Below are positions 17,318 to 26,118 of a stretch of DNA of 64,000 nt, one piece after another; the stretch's first letter is position 1; each line of letters starts with the position of its first letter. The notes under the pieces are model-generated. The model saw only the letters and a program-made list of their open reading frames with translations. It was not told the origin of the DNA and did no database searches. Both the position numbers and the translations under genes were made by a program. This stretch comes from an uncultured Sphingomonas sp. (GTDB lineage: Bacteria; Pseudomonadota; Alphaproteobacteria; Sphingomonadales; Sphingomonadaceae). The stretch is from contig NZ_CAKTFO010000001.1 of the NCBI RefSeq assembly GCF_934560975.1, positions 124,001 through 188,000 of the forward strand. Reading direction: 5' to 3'.

Positions 17318-19735
17318 TCAGAATGCGGCGTCGATCCCGATGCGCAATGTGCGCGGGCGCAGCGGCGTAATCTGGCGCGCGCCGATCGCGAAGGGCGTGC
17401 CGAGCGCGAAGCGGTTGCCGATGCTGTCGGTCAGATTGGTCAGGGTCGCGGTGACGCCCAGGCCCGGAGTGCCCAGGCGCGCGATCACGGCCGTGTCGAG
17501 ATAATCGCCCTGTTCCTCGCCCAGCACCGGGCCCACGCCCAGCCGTGACCGGCCGACATAGCGGGCCCAGCCCGTCACCCGCAGCGACAGGTCGTTTGCA
17601 AGCGGTTGCTGCCAGTCGAACCCGGCCCGCCCCGCGAAGCGCGCGACATTGGGCACGCGGCTCCTCCGCGTCAGCGCCACGGAGAAAGCGGGCGAGGGGC
17701 TCAGCACCCGGCTGTCATTGACCGTGCCGGACAGTTCCAGGCGCAAGGCGGGGATCGGTCGCCAGCCGCCGGTGGCGGTGACGGTCCAGATCCGGCCATC
17801 CCCGATATTGGCGGTGCTGGGCAGGCCGGAACCGTCGATGAAGTCGGCCTGGATGTCGCGCCAGCGCGTGTGCGAGATGCTGGCGGCAAGGTCCAGCCGC
17901 TCGCCCGGCTGGCCGATCCGCAGGCCGCTTTCCAGGGTCGCCACATGGTCGCTGTCGAAGCGGCGGACGAAATCGCTTTCGATCGCGAGCCCGCCGGGGC
18001 GGAAACCTTCCTGATAGCGGGCGAACAGGGTCAGGCGCGGCAGCACGGCGGCGCTGATCGAGCCGGACGGCAGCAGGGTGGTGACGGTGCGATCGGCGGC
18101 AACCGCCCGGCGCGCGGCGGCAATCAGCGGCGCTACATCCTCGCCCTCGCCCGACAGGCGGGAGTGCGTGACCCGTGCGCCGGCGGTGACGGTCAACCCG
18201 GCGACCGGGCGGGCGCTGGCCTCGCCATAGACGGTGCCTTCGGCGATGCGATTGGCGACGCCGGTAATGGGCAGGGGCGTATCGGGCGCGCCCACGGTGC
18301 GGCCGAGGCGGGTGCGATTGGAGGTGATGCTGCCGCCGAGCAGCCAGCCGATTCCTCCCTCCGATGTGCGCCACAGGCGGGTTTCGTGCGCGAACAGGCG
18401 CGTGCGGTTGCGCTGCACGAAGCTCTGCGGCTGCCCGTCGGAGATCGCGCGCGCGACCAAGGGCGTGGCGGCGAAGATGCCGTTGAAGCCCGCGCCGGCC
18501 GCGATGCCGCCCGCCGGCACGGTGGCGTCGTAGGTTTCGGTCAGGGTCTGGCGAATATAGCCCGTCGTGGAGCGCAGGTGCATGTCGCTCCAATCCTTGG
18601 CGATCACGACATGGCCGAGCGTGTAATCCGCGTCGAACCCCTGATCGATCGGGCTGGCGCGGGTGAGCGGCCGTTCGCCATTGTCGGCATATTGGCTGTC
18701 GCGGCCATGCGTCCGCTGGCCGACCAGACCGAGATCCACCGTCCATCCGTCGCCGGCCACCAGCCGCAGGGTGGCGCGGCCGCCCCAGACGTCCGTGCGG
18801 TTGATGTCGCGCTTTCCGCGCACCGGATTGTCGATGTAGCCACCATCCGTCACGCCGTAGCCGGTGACGCGCAGGCCGGCGCGGTCATGGTCCAGCGGCA
18901 GGTTGAGCATCGCGGCCAGGTCGGCGCCGGGATCGCCATGCTGCGTGGCCGAGACGCCGCTGGCGATGGTGCCCGCGATCGCGCCCGTGGCGGGGGCATT
19001 GGGCGTCACCCGGATGATCCCGCCGAGCGAGCCCGCGCCGTAGAGCGTCCCCTGCGGCCCTTCCAGCACCTCCACCGCCGCCATGTCGTAGAGCCGCAGA
19101 TCGGGGTCGGGCGCGTTGTAGCTGAGGCGCAGGTCGCCCAGATACTGGCCCACCGTCGCCTGGGTCGGCCCGGTGAAGCTGGAATCCGCGATGCCGCGAA
19201 TGAACAGCTTGTTGCGGCCCGCGCCGAGATGGGTGGAGGACACGGTCGCCAGCCGCGCCAGGATCGCATCCGTGCCGCTCACCCCGCCCAGCGACAGGTC
19301 GCTGCCGCCGAGGAAGGAGGCGAGCCCGGCATAATCGCGCAACGGCACCTCCCGCTTGGTGGCGGTGACGACGATCTCCAGCGGCGTGTCGTCCGCCTCG
19401 GTGGGGAGGGAAGCGTGCGGGGGTCTGGCGGGCGGCGGGGCGTGGGGCCGCGCGGTCACCAGCCGCCACGCACCGGGTCCGGCGGCGCGCACCTCCGCGC
19501 CGCTGATCGTCGCGAGCCGTTGCAGCGCCTGGCGCGCGGTAAGGCGCCCACGCAGCGCCGGGACGGGGCGCGACCAGATGGCCGCACCCTCCACGCTGAT
19601 GCTGGTGCCGGTCTGGCGGCCGAGCGCGGTCACCGCCGCCCCCAGCTTGCCGGCTGGCAGGTCCACGGTCGGCACGGTCGCCGGGAGGGGCGCGGCCAGC
19701 AGCAGCCCCGCGCCGATTGTCCAGCGCGCGTTCAC
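17318..19735 (-). CDS. FecA-like TonB-dependent receptor with STN signalling domain
   Basis: An 805-residue outer-membrane receptor and transducer. The GTG at 19735 is chosen because it overlaps the fecR-like stop as GTGA and begins VNARWTIGAGLLLAAPLPATV, a signal peptide. An STN (secretin/TonB short N-terminal) domain follows (about residues 24-90: VDLPAGKLGAAVTALGRQTG), then the plug from about 125 (LEIVVTATKREVPL) and a barrel ending RTLRIGIDAAF. The STN domain contacts a FecR-type protein when ligand is bound. With the FecR and FecI genes directly upstream, this forms a cell-surface signalling cassette. The ligand (ferric chelate or carbohydrate) is unknown. Confidence 0.9.
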   Translation of the reverse strand: MNARWTIGAGLLLAAPLPATVPTVDLPAGKLGAAVTALGRQTGTSISVEGAAIWSRPVPALRGRLTARQALQRLATISGAEVRAAGPGAWRLVTARPHAPPPARPPHASLPTEADDTPLEIVVTATKREVPLRDYAGLASFLGGSDLSLGGVSGTDAILARLATVSSTHLGAGRNKLFIRGIADSSFTGPTQATVGQYLGDLRLSYNAPDPDLRLYDMAAVEVLEGPQGTLYGAGSLGGIIRVTPNAPATGAIAGTIASGVSATQHGDPGADLAAMLNLPLDHDRAGLRVTGYGVTDGGYIDNPVRGKRDINRTDVWGGRATLRLVAGDGWTVDLGLVGQRTHGRDSQYADNGERPLTRASPIDQGFDADYTLGHVVIAKDWSDMHLRSTTGYIRQTLTETYDATVPAGGIAAGAGFNGIFAATPLVARAISDGQPQSFVQRNRTRLFAHETRLWRTSEGGIGWLLGGSITSNRTRLGRTVGAPDTPLPITGVANRIAEGTVYGEASARPVAGLTVTAGARVTHSRLSGEGEDVAPLIAAARRAVAADRTVTTLLPSGSISAAVLPRLTLFARYQEGFRPGGLAIESDFVRRFDSDHVATLESGLRIGQPGERLDLAASISHTRWRDIQADFIDGSGLPSTANIGDGRIWTVTATGGWRPIPALRLELSGTVNDSRVLSPSPAFSVALTRRSRVPNVARFAGRAGFDWQQPLANDLSLRVTGWARYVGRSRLGVGPVLGEEQGDYLDTAVIARLGTPGLGVTATLTNLTDSIGNRFALGTPFAIGARQITPLRPRTLRIGIDAAF

Positions 19736-20655
19736 GACCGGGCGCTCAACTCCCAATGGTCCCCCGTCCTGGTGATGCGCAGGTCGAGCAGGGGGCCGAG
19801 CCGGGCGGGATCGCGCGCCAGCCCATCGAGCAGGATCGTGCCCTGGAACGGCCGGTCGGCAATGCCGGGCGCGACGGTCAGCGGCAGGCCGGTCGCGCGC
19901 CCGATGTCCGCCGCCACGTCGCCCAGCCGCGCGCCGTCATAATCCAGCCGGCCCGATCGCCAGCCGCCGACAGTGGCGGGATCGATGGCGGTCAGGCGAT
20001 AGCGGCCGGCATCGTCGCCGGCCCAAAGCGCATGGCCGGGATCGATCCGGACCTTTTCGCCGTCCGGATCATACAGGACCGCGCCCTCCGCCACGGCGAC
20101 GCGCAGGTCGCCGTCCGCGCGCACCACGCTGAAACGCGTGCCGATGTCCACCAGCCGGTTGCGGCCGGCCTGCACGACGAAGGGGTGCGCGACGTCGTGC
20201 CGGATCGCGAACACGGCCTCGCCCTGCTGCAGCGTCGCGGTGCGGTGGTCGTGGCGGTCGAGGACGATTCGCGTGGCACCATTGAGGGTGATGCTGCTGC
20301 CGTCCGCCAGGGAAATGTTGCGGGTCTGCCCGGGCGCGGTCTCGATGGTGAAGGGCTGCGCGCGCGAGTCGTAAGCATGCCAGCCGACGACACCCACCAG
20401 CGCCGCCGCCACTGCCCCGGCCAGCCAGCGCCGCCGGTCGGGCCGGCGTTCCGGTGCTGGAACCGGCAGAGGGCGCGGCGGCAGCATGCGGGCCATCGCG
20501 TCGGCATCCACGCTCAGCGCGTGATAGCGCTCCGCATGGGCCGGGTCGGCTTCCAGCCAGGCGGTGAAGTCTTCCCAATCGGCAAAGTCAGGATCGCCCG
20601 TGCGCACGATCCAGCCGATTGCCGCATGGTCCAGCTCGGTCAAAGGTTGCGGCAT
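19732..20655 (-). CDS. FecR-family anti-sigma/signal transducer
   Basis: A 307-residue inner-membrane regulator. The cytoplasmic part (about residues 1-85) has the DUF4880-type opening HAAIGWIVRTGDPDFADWEDFTAWLEADPAHAERY. A single transmembrane segment follows (RRRWLAGAVAAALVGVVGW, about 72-90), then a periplasmic FecR domain with QTRNISLADGSSITLNGATRIVL and a C-terminal STN-like part. It would relay receptor occupancy to the sigma factor encoded 36 bases upstream. Its stop overlaps the receptor's GTG start. Confidence 0.92.
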   Translation of the reverse strand: MPQPLTELDHAAIGWIVRTGDPDFADWEDFTAWLEADPAHAERYHALSVDADAMARMLPPRPLPVPAPERRPDRRRWLAGAVAAALVGVVGWHAYDSRAQPFTIETAPGQTRNISLADGSSITLNGATRIVLDRHDHRTATLQQGEAVFAIRHDVAHPFVVQAGRNRLVDIGTRFSVVRADGDLRVAVAEGAVLYDPDGEKVRIDPGHALWAGDDAGRYRLTAIDPATVGGWRSGRLDYDGARLGDVAADIGRATGLPLTVAPGIADRPFQGTILLDGLARDPARLGPLLDLRITRTGDHWELSARS

Positions 20656-20691
20656 AACAGGCTCCTCATGCCCAAGACGGAGCCGACGGGA

Positions 20692-21189
20692 TCACGCCTC
20701 ATCGAAAGACCTCCGCAGCGCGACCAAGGCGGCATAGGCCTTGCGCAGGTCGCTCTCGACCGTGCTGAGGCTGATCCCCATGTCGGCGGCGATGCGGCGC
20801 TGGGCAATGCCGTCAATGCGGTGGCGGCGGAAAATGGCGGCGGCACGCTCGCCGACCGAGTCGAGCGCCTGTTCGACCATGGCGACCTGCTGCCGCGCGA
20901 TCACGGCCCGATCGACGCCCGGCGCGGCATCGGCCGCCATCTCGCTCCAGTCCGTGTCGCGCTGTGTCGCCTGGCGTGCGGCACGATAGCGATCGAGCAT
21001 GAGGTTGTTGGCGGCGCGGTAGAGATAGGGGAGCGGGGCGGCGACCGGGCCGGTATTCGCCCCGCGCAGCTTCAGCCATAATTCCTGAAGCAGATCCTCC
21101 ACCGCATCGCCCGCGCCCTGGGCGCGGAGGAAGCGCACCAGCGCCTCACGGTTTGCGAGGAAGACGGCTTCTAGCCCGCTCTGCTCCAT
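20692..21189 (-). CDS. FecI-type ECF RNA polymerase sigma factor
   Basis: A 165-residue sigma-70-family ECF factor. Region 2 is at about residues 8-75 (LVRFLRAQGAGDAVEDLLQELWLKL, with PYLYRAANNLMLDRYR) and region 4 at 105-155 (RHRIDGIAQRRIAADMGISLSTVESDLRKAY, a helix-turn-helix). It heads the fecI-fecR-receptor cassette and would be released or activated by the FecR protein to transcribe the receptor and possibly the autotransporter. Its start lies only 35 bases after the 3' end of the tRNA-Asn gene on the same strand. Confidence 0.92.
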   Translation of the reverse strand: MEQSGLEAVFLANREALVRFLRAQGAGDAVEDLLQELWLKLRGANTGPVAAPLPYLYRAANNLMLDRYRAARQATQRDTDWSEMAADAAPGVDRAVIARQQVAMVEQALDSVGERAAAIFRRHRIDGIAQRRIAADMGISLSTVESDLRKAYAALVALRRSFDEA

Positions 21190-21224
21190 GCCCGCCCTGG
21201 GCGCCTGCGGCGTGCAGGCGATGA

Positions 21225-21299
21225 TGGCTCCCCGGGCCGGATTCGAACCAGCGACCGTCCGATTAACAGTCGGATGCTCTACCGCTGAGCTACCGGGGA
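21225..21299 (-). tRNA. tRNA-Asn (GTT)
   Basis: A 75-base cloverleaf on the minus strand with encoded CCA. The acceptor stem TCCCCGG pairs with CCGGGGA, the discriminator is G, the T-loop reads GGTTCGAATCC, and the anticodon loop CTGTTAA has anticodon GTT at 21265-21267. All four stems form. It lies between nadK and fecI, all on the same strand. Confidence 0.97.
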
Positions 21300-21376
21300 A
21301 CGAAGGCCGAAGAAGCCTTGCGATGGCGCGGGCCTATACCATCACAAACGCGCGTGGCAAGCCGTTACATGCGCAT

Positions 21377-22153
21377 TTATATCGCAAATTGTTCGGCGGC
21401 GATGCGATCGTCCAGCGCATGTTCCGGGTCGAACATCAAAGTCAGCGGGCTGCCACGGTCCACCGTCACCTCCACGCTGGCGACATCGCGCACCTCGCGC
21501 TGGTCGGCGACGGCGGACACCGGGCGCTTCACGGGATCGAGCACCTGAAAGCGGATGCAGGTGCGATCGGGCAGGATCGCACCCCGCCAGCGGCGCGGGC
21601 GGAACGGGCTGATCGGGGTCAGCGCCATCAGGTTCGAATCTAGCGGCAGGATCGGCCCGTGCGCGGAGAAATTATAGGCGGTGGAGCCGGCGGGGGTGGC
21701 GACCAGGACGCCGTCCGCCACCAGTTCGGGCAGCACGACGCGCTTGTCGACGCTGACCTCGATCCACGCCGTCTGACGCGTTTCGCGCAGCAGCGACACT
21801 TCGTTGATGGCGGACAGCGCATGTTTGACGCCATCCACCGTGGTCGCCTCCATCCGGAGCGGCGCGACCCGGATCGTGCGCGCGGCCAGCAGCCGGCTTT
21901 CCAGCAGGTCGGCGCTCCAATTGTTCATCAGGAAGCCGACCGTGCCCAGGTTCATGCCGAAGATCGGCAGCGGGCGGTGGCGGTCCATCATGGCGTGCAG
22001 CGTCTGGAGCAGGAAGCCGTCGCCGCCCAGCGCGACCATGATCTCCGCCTCCGCCGCCGGCACCCATTCGTAGCGGCGCCTGAGCTCCTGCGCGGCCTCC
22101 TGCGCCTGGGGCGAGGGCGATGCGGCAAGGGCAAGCCTGCGTTCGCCGCTCAT
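21377..22153 (-). CDS. nadK: NAD kinase
   Basis: A 258-residue ATP-NAD kinase that makes NADP+ in the cytoplasm. The family GGDG motif is in EIMVALGGDGFLLQTLH near residue 42, NxGxxGF is in GMNLGTVGFLMN near 66, and the VATPAGSTAYNFSAHGPIL block is near 150. Length is on the short side of normal, as in alphaproteobacteria. Its first bases overlap the moaA stop by four, so the two are coupled. Confidence 0.95.
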   Translation of the reverse strand: MSGERRLALAASPSPQAQEAAQELRRRYEWVPAAEAEIMVALGGDGFLLQTLHAMMDRHRPLPIFGMNLGTVGFLMNNWSADLLESRLLAARTIRVAPLRMEATTVDGVKHALSAINEVSLLRETRQTAWIEVSVDKRVVLPELVADGVLVATPAGSTAYNFSAHGPILPLDSNLMALTPISPFRPRRWRGAILPDRTCIRFQVLDPVKRPVSAVADQREVRDVASVEVTVDRGSPLTLMFDPEHALDDRIAAEQFAI

Positions 22154-23175
22154 CCGCCGGTGACGCTCATGTGGCGGGCGACGGCGGGACGGTCCGCCTC
22201 GATCCGGAAGGCATGGGCTTCGGGCTTGGCCAGCATCGCCCGGTCGAGCGCATCGTCCAGCGCCGCCCGCCCGCCTTCCCGCAGCGCACCGCGCAGGTCG
22301 ATCCGATCCTCATGGCCTAAACAGAGGTAGAGATGCCCCTCCGCCGTCAGCCGGACGCGATTGCAGCCGGCGCAGAAATTGTTGGTGAGCGGGGTGATGA
22401 AGCCCAGTTTCGCGTCCAGTTCCGCGACGTGTGTGTAACGAGCCGGGCCGCCGGTACGCTCGGGAATCGGCACCAGCGTGTAGCGGCGTTCCAGCTGCTG
22501 GCGGACGGCGTCCAGCGGCAGGTAGCGGTCGGTCCGGTCCTCGCCCGTGTCGCCCAGCGGCATGGTCTCGATCAGGGTCAGGCCGTGGCCCTCGGCCGCG
22601 CACCAGCGCAGCATGGGCTCGATATCATCCTCGTTCAGGCCTTTCAGCGCGACCATGTTGATCTTGATCCGGAGCCCCGCGTCGCGACCGGCGGCAATGC
22701 CGTCCAGCACGCGGGCCAGGTCGCCGGTACGGGTGATGTGGCGGAACCGTTCGGGATCGCGGCTGTCCAGGCTGACATTGACCCGTCGCACGCCGGCATC
22801 GACCAGGGCGTGGGCCTGATCCGCCAGGCGGGTGCCGTTGGTGGTCAGGGTCAGTTCGTCCAGGCCATGGCCCAGATTGCGCCCGATCGTCCGGGCAAGG
22901 TCTACCGCGCCGCGCCGCACCAGCGGCTCGCCCCCCGTCAGTCGGATGCGGTTCACGCCGCGCGCGATGAAGGCGTCGGCGATCTCCGCAATCTCGTCGA
23001 TCGTCATCAGCGCCTTGGGAGGCAGGAACCGCATTTCCTCCGCCATGCAATAGCGGCAGCGCAGGTCGCAGCGGTCGGTGACGGAGATGCGCAAATAGGT
23101 GATCCGCCGGCCGAAACCGTCGATCAGGGAGCCCCGTGGGGTGCCGGCCCCGGGCAAAGGCGCAGCGTCGGCCAT
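22150..23175 (-). CDS. moaA: GTP 3',8-cyclase MoaA (molybdenum cofactor)
   Basis: A 341-residue radical-SAM enzyme catalysing the first step of molybdopterin synthesis. The N-terminal cluster motif is CDLRCRYC near residue 36, and TGGEPLVRRG, the SAM-binding region, is near 80. The C-terminal second [4Fe-4S] site reads CAGCNRVRLTAEGHLYLC near 268. The protein ends SVTGG with the conserved double glycine essential in MoaA. No other mo genes are nearby; the gene is coupled to nadK. Confidence 0.96.
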   Translation of the reverse strand: MADAAPLPGAGTPRGSLIDGFGRRITYLRISVTDRCDLRCRYCMAEEMRFLPPKALMTIDEIAEIADAFIARGVNRIRLTGGEPLVRRGAVDLARTIGRNLGHGLDELTLTTNGTRLADQAHALVDAGVRRVNVSLDSRDPERFRHITRTGDLARVLDGIAAGRDAGLRIKINMVALKGLNEDDIEPMLRWCAAEGHGLTLIETMPLGDTGEDRTDRYLPLDAVRQQLERRYTLVPIPERTGGPARYTHVAELDAKLGFITPLTNNFCAGCNRVRLTAEGHLYLCLGHEDRIDLRGALREGGRAALDDALDRAMLAKPEAHAFRIEADRPAVARHMSVTGG

Positions 23176-23306
23176 GGTTGATAGCTAGGCGCGCCGATGC
23201 CACCCGACAAGGGCGGCGCGGCCAAGACTTGCGCGGGAACCATGTGGCGATTGCGGAACCTGTCAGGCGCGACACCATTAATCCGGAGAAAAGGGGAAAC
23301 ACACCT

Positions 23307-24308
23307 ATGAAGCGCATCCTGCCCGGCCTGTTCCTGACGGCGGTCGTATCGACCTCGTCCCTCGCGCAGGCGCAAAGCCCGCAGGCGGCCCGGTCCATCT
23401 CGCAATCCGATCGGCAGCAGGGCGCGGCCGCCAACCCGCAGCTGACGGCCGAGTTCGGCAGCGCCTACAAGGGGCCGCAGACGGCCTTCGTGGAGCGGGT
23501 CGGCAAGCGGGTGGCGATCGAATCCGGCCTGTCCAATGCGTCGGGCGACTTCACCGTCACGCTGCTGAACTCGCCGGTGGAAAATGCCTTCGCCATCCCC
23601 GGCGGCTATATCTACATCACGCGGCAATTGCTGGCGCTGATGAATTCGGAGGCGGAGCTTGCCTCCGTGCTGGGGCACGAGGTCGGCCATGTCGCCGCAC
23701 GCCACTCCACCAGCCGCAACACGCGCGCGACCATCGGGTCGATCCTGGCGGCGGGAGCGGGCGCGCTGACCGGCAGCAGCCTGGCGACGCGCGTGGTGGG
23801 CACTGGGGCGCAACTCTACACGCTGAAATATGGGCGCGGGCAGGAATATGAGGCCGACGCGCTCGGCATCCGCTACATGACGGCGGCGGGCTACAATCCC
23901 TATGCCGCCGCGCAGATCCTGGATCAGCTGGATGCGTCCACCGCCTTGTCGGCGCAAGCGAGCGGCAAGTCGGCGCAGTCGCTGCCCACCTGGGCCTCGA
24001 CCCACCCCAATGGCGCGGAGCGGGTGGAGCGCGCGATGCGTCTGGCCGCCGACACCGGCAAGCCTGATCGGGCGACCGGACAGGACGTCGCATTCCTGCG
24101 GATGCTGGATGGCCTGCCTTATGGCGCGACCAACGAGAAGAAGGTGATCCGCATCGTCACGGTCGGCACCCGCGACACGGTGGACACGCTGGCAGCGCGG
24201 ATGAATTATCCGCAGCTGAAGCGTGAGCGGTTCCTGACCCTGAACGGGCTGACGGAGGATCAGCCGCTCCGCCCGGGCATGTTGGTGAAGCTGGTGGCGG
24301 CGGGGTAG
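23307..24308 (+). CDS. M48-family zinc metalloprotease, exported
   Basis: A 333-residue periplasmic protease. The ATG at 23307 gives a clear signal peptide (MKRILPGLFLTAVVSTSSLAQA). The catalytic HExxH is in SVLGHEVGHVAARHS near residue 130, and the third zinc ligand is in QEYEADALGIRYM near 185. The C-terminal 60 residues (KVIRIVTVGTRDTVDTLAARM...) look like a LysM-type or similar wall-binding fold, ending LRPGMLVKLVAAG. Such proteins (BepA/LoiP relatives) assist outer-membrane protein quality control. It is monocistronic and divergent from moaA. Confidence 0.9.
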   Translation: MKRILPGLFLTAVVSTSSLAQAQSPQAARSISQSDRQQGAAANPQLTAEFGSAYKGPQTAFVERVGKRVAIESGLSNASGDFTVTLLNSPVENAFAIPGGYIYITRQLLALMNSEAELASVLGHEVGHVAARHSTSRNTRATIGSILAAGAGALTGSSLATRVVGTGAQLYTLKYGRGQEYEADALGIRYMTAAGYNPYAAAQILDQLDASTALSAQASGKSAQSLPTWASTHPNGAERVERAMRLAADTGKPDRATGQDVAFLRMLDGLPYGATNEKKVIRIVTVGTRDTVDTLAARMNYPQLKRERFLTLNGLTEDQPLRPGMLVKLVAAG

Positions 24309-24338
24309 AGCCTGGTCCCGCGGCATCAATCCCTTGCG

Positions 24339-24402
24339 TTCCGGCGCAGGCCGGAACCCTGGTAGAAGCCCTGCCCGCCAACGCTCCGGCCTCGGCCGGA
24401 GC
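24339..24402. repeat. Paired GC-rich palindromes (REP-like)
   Basis: Two hairpins, TTCCGGC-GCAG-GCCGGAA at 24339-24356 and GCTCCGGC-CTCG-GCCGGAGC at 24383-24402, sit between the convergent M48 protease and ptsH genes. Spacing and arrangement match the palindromic units at 1464 and 49696, though the sequence differs. They may act as a bidirectional terminator. Confidence 0.6.
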
Positions 24403-24503
24403 ACGCTTATCGCTATAACTTTGCCGATGGGTTCCCCGGCGATGTCCGGCCCGGAGGGAGTGAAGTCGTGAGGGGAGGTGCGGGAGTCTTCGCGCCTGCG
24501 CGA

Positions 24504-24773
24504 TCAATCCTCGCCGAACTTGTTTTCCACCAGGCCGCACAGCGCAACCAAAGCGGCGTCCGCGCCGTCACCCTGCGCGCTGATGGTGACGCTGTCGCCC
24601 ATCGCCGCGCCCAGCATCATCAGGCCCATGATGGACGTGCCGGCAACCTTGGAGCCGTCCTTTTCGACCGCGATTTCGGCCGGCTGGCTGGCGGCCAGGG
24701 TGACGAACTTGGCCGACGCGCGCGCGTGCAGCCCGCGCTTGTTGGTGATCAGCACCGTTCGTTCCGCCGTCAT
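24504..24773 (-). CDS. ptsH: Phosphocarrier protein HPr
   Basis: An 89-residue HPr. The active-site histidine is in KRGLHARASAKF (residue 16) and the regulatory serine region is TSIMGLMMLGA near 47. In alphaproteobacteria this protein belongs to a regulatory (not sugar-importing) phosphorelay with the EIIA and HPr kinase encoded upstream. It is the last gene of the chvI-chvG-hprK-rapZ-EIIA-ptsH series and overlaps the EIIA gene by four bases. No gene for enzyme I is in the window. Confidence 0.96.
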   Translation of the reverse strand: MTAERTVLITNKRGLHARASAKFVTLAASQPAEIAVEKDGSKVAGTSIMGLMMLGAAMGDSVTISAQGDGADAALVALCGLVENKFGED

Positions 24774-25177
24774 GCCGCGGCGGCCCCCAGCACTTCGGAT
24801 GCGACGGAGATATATTTGCGCCCGGCCTCCCGCGCGGCGGCGACGGCGGCCTGGACCTTCATCACCTTGCGCGCGCCTTCCAGCCGGATCAGCATCGGCA
24901 GGTTGACGCCGGCGATCACCTCGACCCGGCCCGGTTCCATCAAGGAGATGGCCAGGTTGGAGGGGGTGCCGCCGAACAGGTCGGTCAGCACGATTACGCC
25001 GCGTCCCTGCTCGACCTTGGCGACGGCGCGCGCAATGTCGGCACGGCGCGCCTCCATGTCATCGTCGGGACCGATGCAGATCGCCTCGATACCCTGTTGA
25101 GGCCCGACCACATGCTCCATTGCGCGTACGAACTCCGCAGCAAGCTGGCCATGCGTTACCAGCACCAGACCGATCAT
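24770..25177 (-). CDS. PTS EIIA component, mannose/fructose (ManX) type
   Basis: A 135-residue EIIA of the Man family. The phosphorylatable histidine is in LVLVTHGQLAAEF (residue 9), and VLTDLFGGTPSNLA near residue 63 is a family signature. In this locus the protein acts as a regulatory phosphate acceptor from HPr, as in other alphaproteobacteria that lack sugar permeases at the locus. It overlaps rapZ and ptsH by four bases each. Confidence 0.94.
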   Translation of the reverse strand: MIGLVLVTHGQLAAEFVRAMEHVVGPQQGIEAICIGPDDDMEARRADIARAVAKVEQGRGVIVLTDLFGGTPSNLAISLMEPGRVEVIAGVNLPMLIRLEGARKVMKVQAAVAAAREAGRKYISVASEVLGAAAA

Positions 25178-26118
25178 TTCCTCACCGCCACGACTGCGTC
25201 CTTGCCCTCAGACGGCGATCCTTCCCGCGCGTCCGGCCTGTGATCGACCAGATCGCGATGTGCGATGGTGGGCGAAAACCCGGCCTTGCGCAACCTTTCT
25301 CCCATATGTTCCGCCACGTGGACCGAACGATGGCGCCCGCCGGTGCAGCCGAAGGCCACGGTCACATAGGATTTTCCCTCGTTGCGGTAGCGCGGCAACA
25401 GAGTGACCAGCAATTGCTCGATCTGGGCCATGGCCGACGCATAGGCCTCGTCCGCCACGATATAGGCCGACACGTCGACGTCGCGGCCCGTGCCGGCGCG
25501 CAACGTCGCGTCCCAGAACGGGTTGCGGAGGAAGCGCACGTCCAGCACCAGGTCGGCATCGCGCGGCAGCCCGCGCTTGTAGCTGAACGACGTGACGGTC
25601 AGCGTCGGCTCCGGGGCGACGGCGATGGCGCCGAACGCCGCGCGAATCTCCGCCTGCAGGCCGTTGCTGGTGGTTGTGCTGGTGTCGATCAGGTGGTCCG
25701 CCGCATTGCGGAGCGGGATCAGCATCGTACGTTCCAGTGCGATGCCGACCTCCGCCGCCCGGTCCAGCGCCAGCGGATGACGCCGCCGAGTCGCGGAGAA
25801 CCGGGTGGCGAGCACCGCGTCGCTGGCGTCCAGGAACAGGATCTCCGCCACCTGGCCCGACGTGCTCCTGAGGCCCGCGATGCGGCGCAGGATCATGTCC
25901 GCATCGAAGCCGCGCGTGCGGCTGTCGATGCCGATCGCCAGCGGCCGCTCCGTGTCCGGGGCGCCCTGCGCCGGAGGGCTGGAGAGGAGGCGGTCGAGCA
26001 GGCCGAGCGGCAGATTGTCCACCGCCTCCCACCCCAGATCCTCAAGCGTCTTGAGGACGGTCGTGCGGCCCGCGCCGGACAGGCCGGTGACGAGCAGGAT
26101 GCGGGGCGGTTGGCTCAT
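25174..26118 (-). CDS. rapZ: RNase adapter/nucleotide-binding protein RapZ
   Basis: A 314-residue protein with an N-terminal P-loop (VTGLSGAGRTTVLKTLEDLGWEAVDNLPL, Walker A near residue 12), FLDASDAVLATRFSATRRRHPL near 95, and the C-terminal RapZ segment YVTVAFGCTGGRHRSVHVAEHM near 255. In enterobacteria RapZ delivers the GlmZ sRNA to RNase E and senses glucosamine-6-phosphate; in alphaproteobacteria the partner RNA is unclear. It sits between hprK and the EIIA gene with four-base overlaps, as is usual. Confidence 0.95.
   Translation of the reverse strand: MSQPPRILLVTGLSGAGRTTVLKTLEDLGWEAVDNLPLGLLDRLLSSPPAQGAPDTERPLAIGIDSRTRGFDADMILRRIAGLRSTSGQVAEILFLDASDAVLATRFSATRRRHPLALDRAAEVGIALERTMLIPLRNAADHLIDTSTTTSNGLQAEIRAAFGAIAVAPEPTLTVTSFSYKRGLPRDADLVLDVRFLRNPFWDATLRAGTGRDVDVSAYIVADEAYASAMAQIEQLLVTLLPRYRNEGKSYVTVAFGCTGGRHRSVHVAEHMGERLRKAGFSPTIAHRDLVDHRPDAREGSPSEGKDAVVAVRK

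Noticed and set aside
14089..17370. A 1093-residue open frame antisense to the autotransporter
   Set aside because: It lies opposite a gene with signal peptide, repeats and barrel. Its composition (Arg/Ala/Gly-rich, no domain) is what antisense frames of GC-rich repetitive DNA give.
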